Part shown: one piece after another, positions 34,546 to 35,888 of the stretch
Position numbering within the stretch: position 1 is the first letter of the stretch
Layout: each line of letters opens with the position of its first letter
DNA from: an uncultured Clostridia bacterium
Lineage (GTDB): Bacteria > Bacillota > Clostridia > Oscillospirales > Ruminococcaceae
Assembly: GCA_947166515.1 (NCBI GenBank)
Contig: CAMVEM010000007.1
Coordinates: 1-35,888 of the forward strand
Direction: 5' to 3'
Length of the DNA: 35,888 nucleotides
Notes under the pieces: model-generated
The model's database searches: none
What the model was told of the DNA's origin: nothing
The model's input: only the letters and a program-made list of their open reading frames with translations
Translations under genes and position numbers: made by a program

Positions 34546-35888
34546 ATGTATATTCCGGATATTTCAGAAAAGGGCTCGCCCAGAAGTGAAATGATATTCC
34601 ATGAGGACCCGCAGAAACTTCACATCGGGACGCTCCCCGACCACGTATATTTCATACCGTTTGCAAAAGGTCAGGACGCTTTTGCGGAGCGTGAAAACTC
34701 GCAGTTTTTTGAACTGCTGAACGGTGACTGGGACTTCATTTACTACGACAGCATTATTGATATGCCCGACGACTTCATTTCAGTGAAAAGCGCGGCAAAG
34801 ATACCCGTGCCGTCAAACTGGCAGTTTCACGGCTACGACAAGGCGCAGTACACCAATGTGTGCTATCCGATACCGTTCGACCCGCCGTTTGTGCCGGACG
34901 ATATCCCCGTCGGAGTGTATGGCAGGAATTACACTTACAAGCCCGACGGAATGCGGAAGATACTCTGCTTCGAGGGCGTTGACAGCTGCTTTTATCTGTA
35001 CATCAACGGCAAGTTCGCGGGTTATTCGCAGGTCGCTCACCACACGTCGGAATTTGACATCACCGACCTGCTGACCGAGGGCGAAAACCGCATAACTGCT
35101 GCAGTACTTAAATGGTGCGACGGAACATATCTCGAAGACCAGGACAAGTTCAGACTTTCCGGAATTTTCCGCGACGTTTATGTGCTCTCGCGCTCCGAAA
35201 AACGTATTGAAAACTATCGTATCACAGCCGACAGCGACGGCAGGTTCCGCTTTTCCGTACAGGGTGCAGCCGCGAAGCTGCGCCTGTACGACGGTGAAAA
35301 GCTGATATGCGAGGGTGAAGTCCCGGACGGAGGAGCCTTTGAGCGCACGGTCGGCGATGTAAAGCTGTGGTCTGCAGAATCGCCGTATCTGTACAGACTT
35401 GAGATCGAGACAGATTCCGAGCTTATCGGCGAGCGTGTCGGATTCCGTAAGATCGAAATTACAGAAGGGATAGTAAAGCTCAACGGGAAACATATAAAAC
35501 TGTTCGGCGTGAACCGCCATGACAGCTATCCGGATACCGGATATTACGCAGATAAGGCAAAGATGCGCCGCGATCTTAAAATGATGAAGCTCCACAACAT
35601 CAACGCCGTGCGAACCTCGCACTATCCGAATGCGCCGGAGTTCTACGCTATGTGCGACGAGCTCGGACTGTACGTCATAGACGAAGCTGATCTTGAAAGC
35701 CACGGCTGCGTGAATGTATATAACGACCTCAAATGGTCATGGGAGAACGGCTACAACGGTATCGCGATGATCGCAAAAGACCCGCAGTTCAGAGAGGCTA
35801 TACTTGACCGCGAGCGGCTTCTCGTAACGCGCGATATCAACCACCCGTGTGTGATATTCTGGTCGCTCGGAAACGAGAGCGGCTACGG
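34546..35888 (+). CDS. GH2 beta-galactosidase, LacZ-like (partial, 3' end cut)
   Basis: Only the first 447 codons are in the window. The ATG follows AAAGGAG by 5 nt and lies 11 bp after the GH29 stop codon. The order is a jelly-roll sugar-binding domain (about 40-215, with VPSNWQFHGYDKAQYTN and EDQDKFRLSGIFRDV), an Ig-like domain (about 215-315), then the start of the TIM barrel (GVNRHDSYPDTG, RTSHYPN, DEADLESHG, WSLGNESGYG). E444 in NESG is the acid/base. The pattern fits long LacZ-type enzymes of about 1000 aa. There is no signal peptide, so it acts in the cytosol, probably after GH29 removes fucose. Confidence 0.93.
   Translation, partial: MYIPDISEKGSPRSEMIFHEDPQKLHIGTLPDHVYFIPFAKGQDAFAERENSQFFELLNGDWDFIYYDSIIDMPDDFISVKSAAKIPVPSNWQFHGYDKAQYTNVCYPIPFDPPFVPDDIPVGVYGRNYTYKPDGMRKILCFEGVDSCFYLYINGKFAGYSQVAHHTSEFDITDLLTEGENRITAAVLKWCDGTYLEDQDKFRLSGIFRDVYVLSRSEKRIENYRITADSDGRFRFSVQGAAAKLRLYDGEKLICEGEVPDGGAFERTVGDVKLWSAESPYLYRLEIETDSELIGERVGFRKIEITEGIVKLNGKHIKLFGVNRHDSYPDTGYYADKAKMRRDLKMMKLHNINAVRTSHYPNAPEFYAMCDELGLYVIDEADLESHGCVNVYNDLKWSWENGYNGIAMIAKDPQFREAILDRERLLVTRDINHPCVIFWSLGNESGY

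Overview
The window looks like chromosomal DNA from a carbohydrate-degrading Clostridia member, probably a Ruminococcus-like Oscillospiraceae. This is inferred from the Firmicutes-type class III fructose-1,6-bisphosphatase, the GH130 mannosylglucose phosphorylase, GH5/GH29/GH2 glycosidases, strong AGGAGG-type ribosome binding sites, and textbook TTGACA-N17-TATAAT promoters upstream of most transcription units. I saw no tRNA, rRNA, CRISPR array, phage or insertion sequence. Both window ends cut a gene.

Left part (1-14.7 kb, all minus strand). The first gene runs off the left edge. It encodes a very long sensor in which a FIST ligand-binding region is fused to a histidine kinase, two receiver domains and an HD-GYP c-di-GMP phosphodiesterase. 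Next is an 8.5-kb gene for a giant secreted multidomain protein with Ig-like and beta-solenoid-like repeats. It has its own near-consensus promoter, a 137-nt leader, and a 21-bp-period direct repeat just upstream of the -35. Upstream of it lies a second hybrid kinase, a multi-pass membrane protein with HisKA-HATPase-REC-Hpt.

Middle part (14.7-21.4 kb). fbp (gluconeogenesis) is on the minus strand and is probably co-transcribed with the kinase. Divergent from it is a monocistronic GH130 phosphorylase. Convergent to GH130 is a minus-strand operon: a 70-aa protein, an iron-dependent alcohol dehydrogenase, a GH5-like lipoprotein glycosidase, and a rhodanese lipoprotein interrupted by an in-frame TAA. 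Mannan or glucomannan breakdown feeding glycolysis and fermentation is a reasonable reading, though no transporter or mannobiose epimerase is in view.

Right part (21.6-35.9 kb). A secreted subtilisin-family protease with bacterial Ig-like domains (plus strand) converges on a minus-strand cluster. That cluster is a Cache-HAMP-GGDEF diguanylate cyclase, an M13 neprilysin-like lipoprotein peptidase, an FtsX-type ABC permease and its LolD/MacB-like ATPase. The last three genes are tightly coupled. At the right end an AraC-type regulator diverges from a GH29 alpha-L-fucosidase and GH2 beta-galactosidase operon. Their two promoters overlap on a TTGAC-N6-GTCAA palindrome. The GH2 gene is cut by the window end.

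The items most worth a second look are the FIST-kinase-HD-GYP fusion, the direct-repeat operator upstream of the giant surface protein, the GGDEF/M13/FtsX-ABC gene group, the interrupted rhodanese, and the shared palindrome between araC and GH29. Family names are assigned from motifs read by eye; no database search was run.
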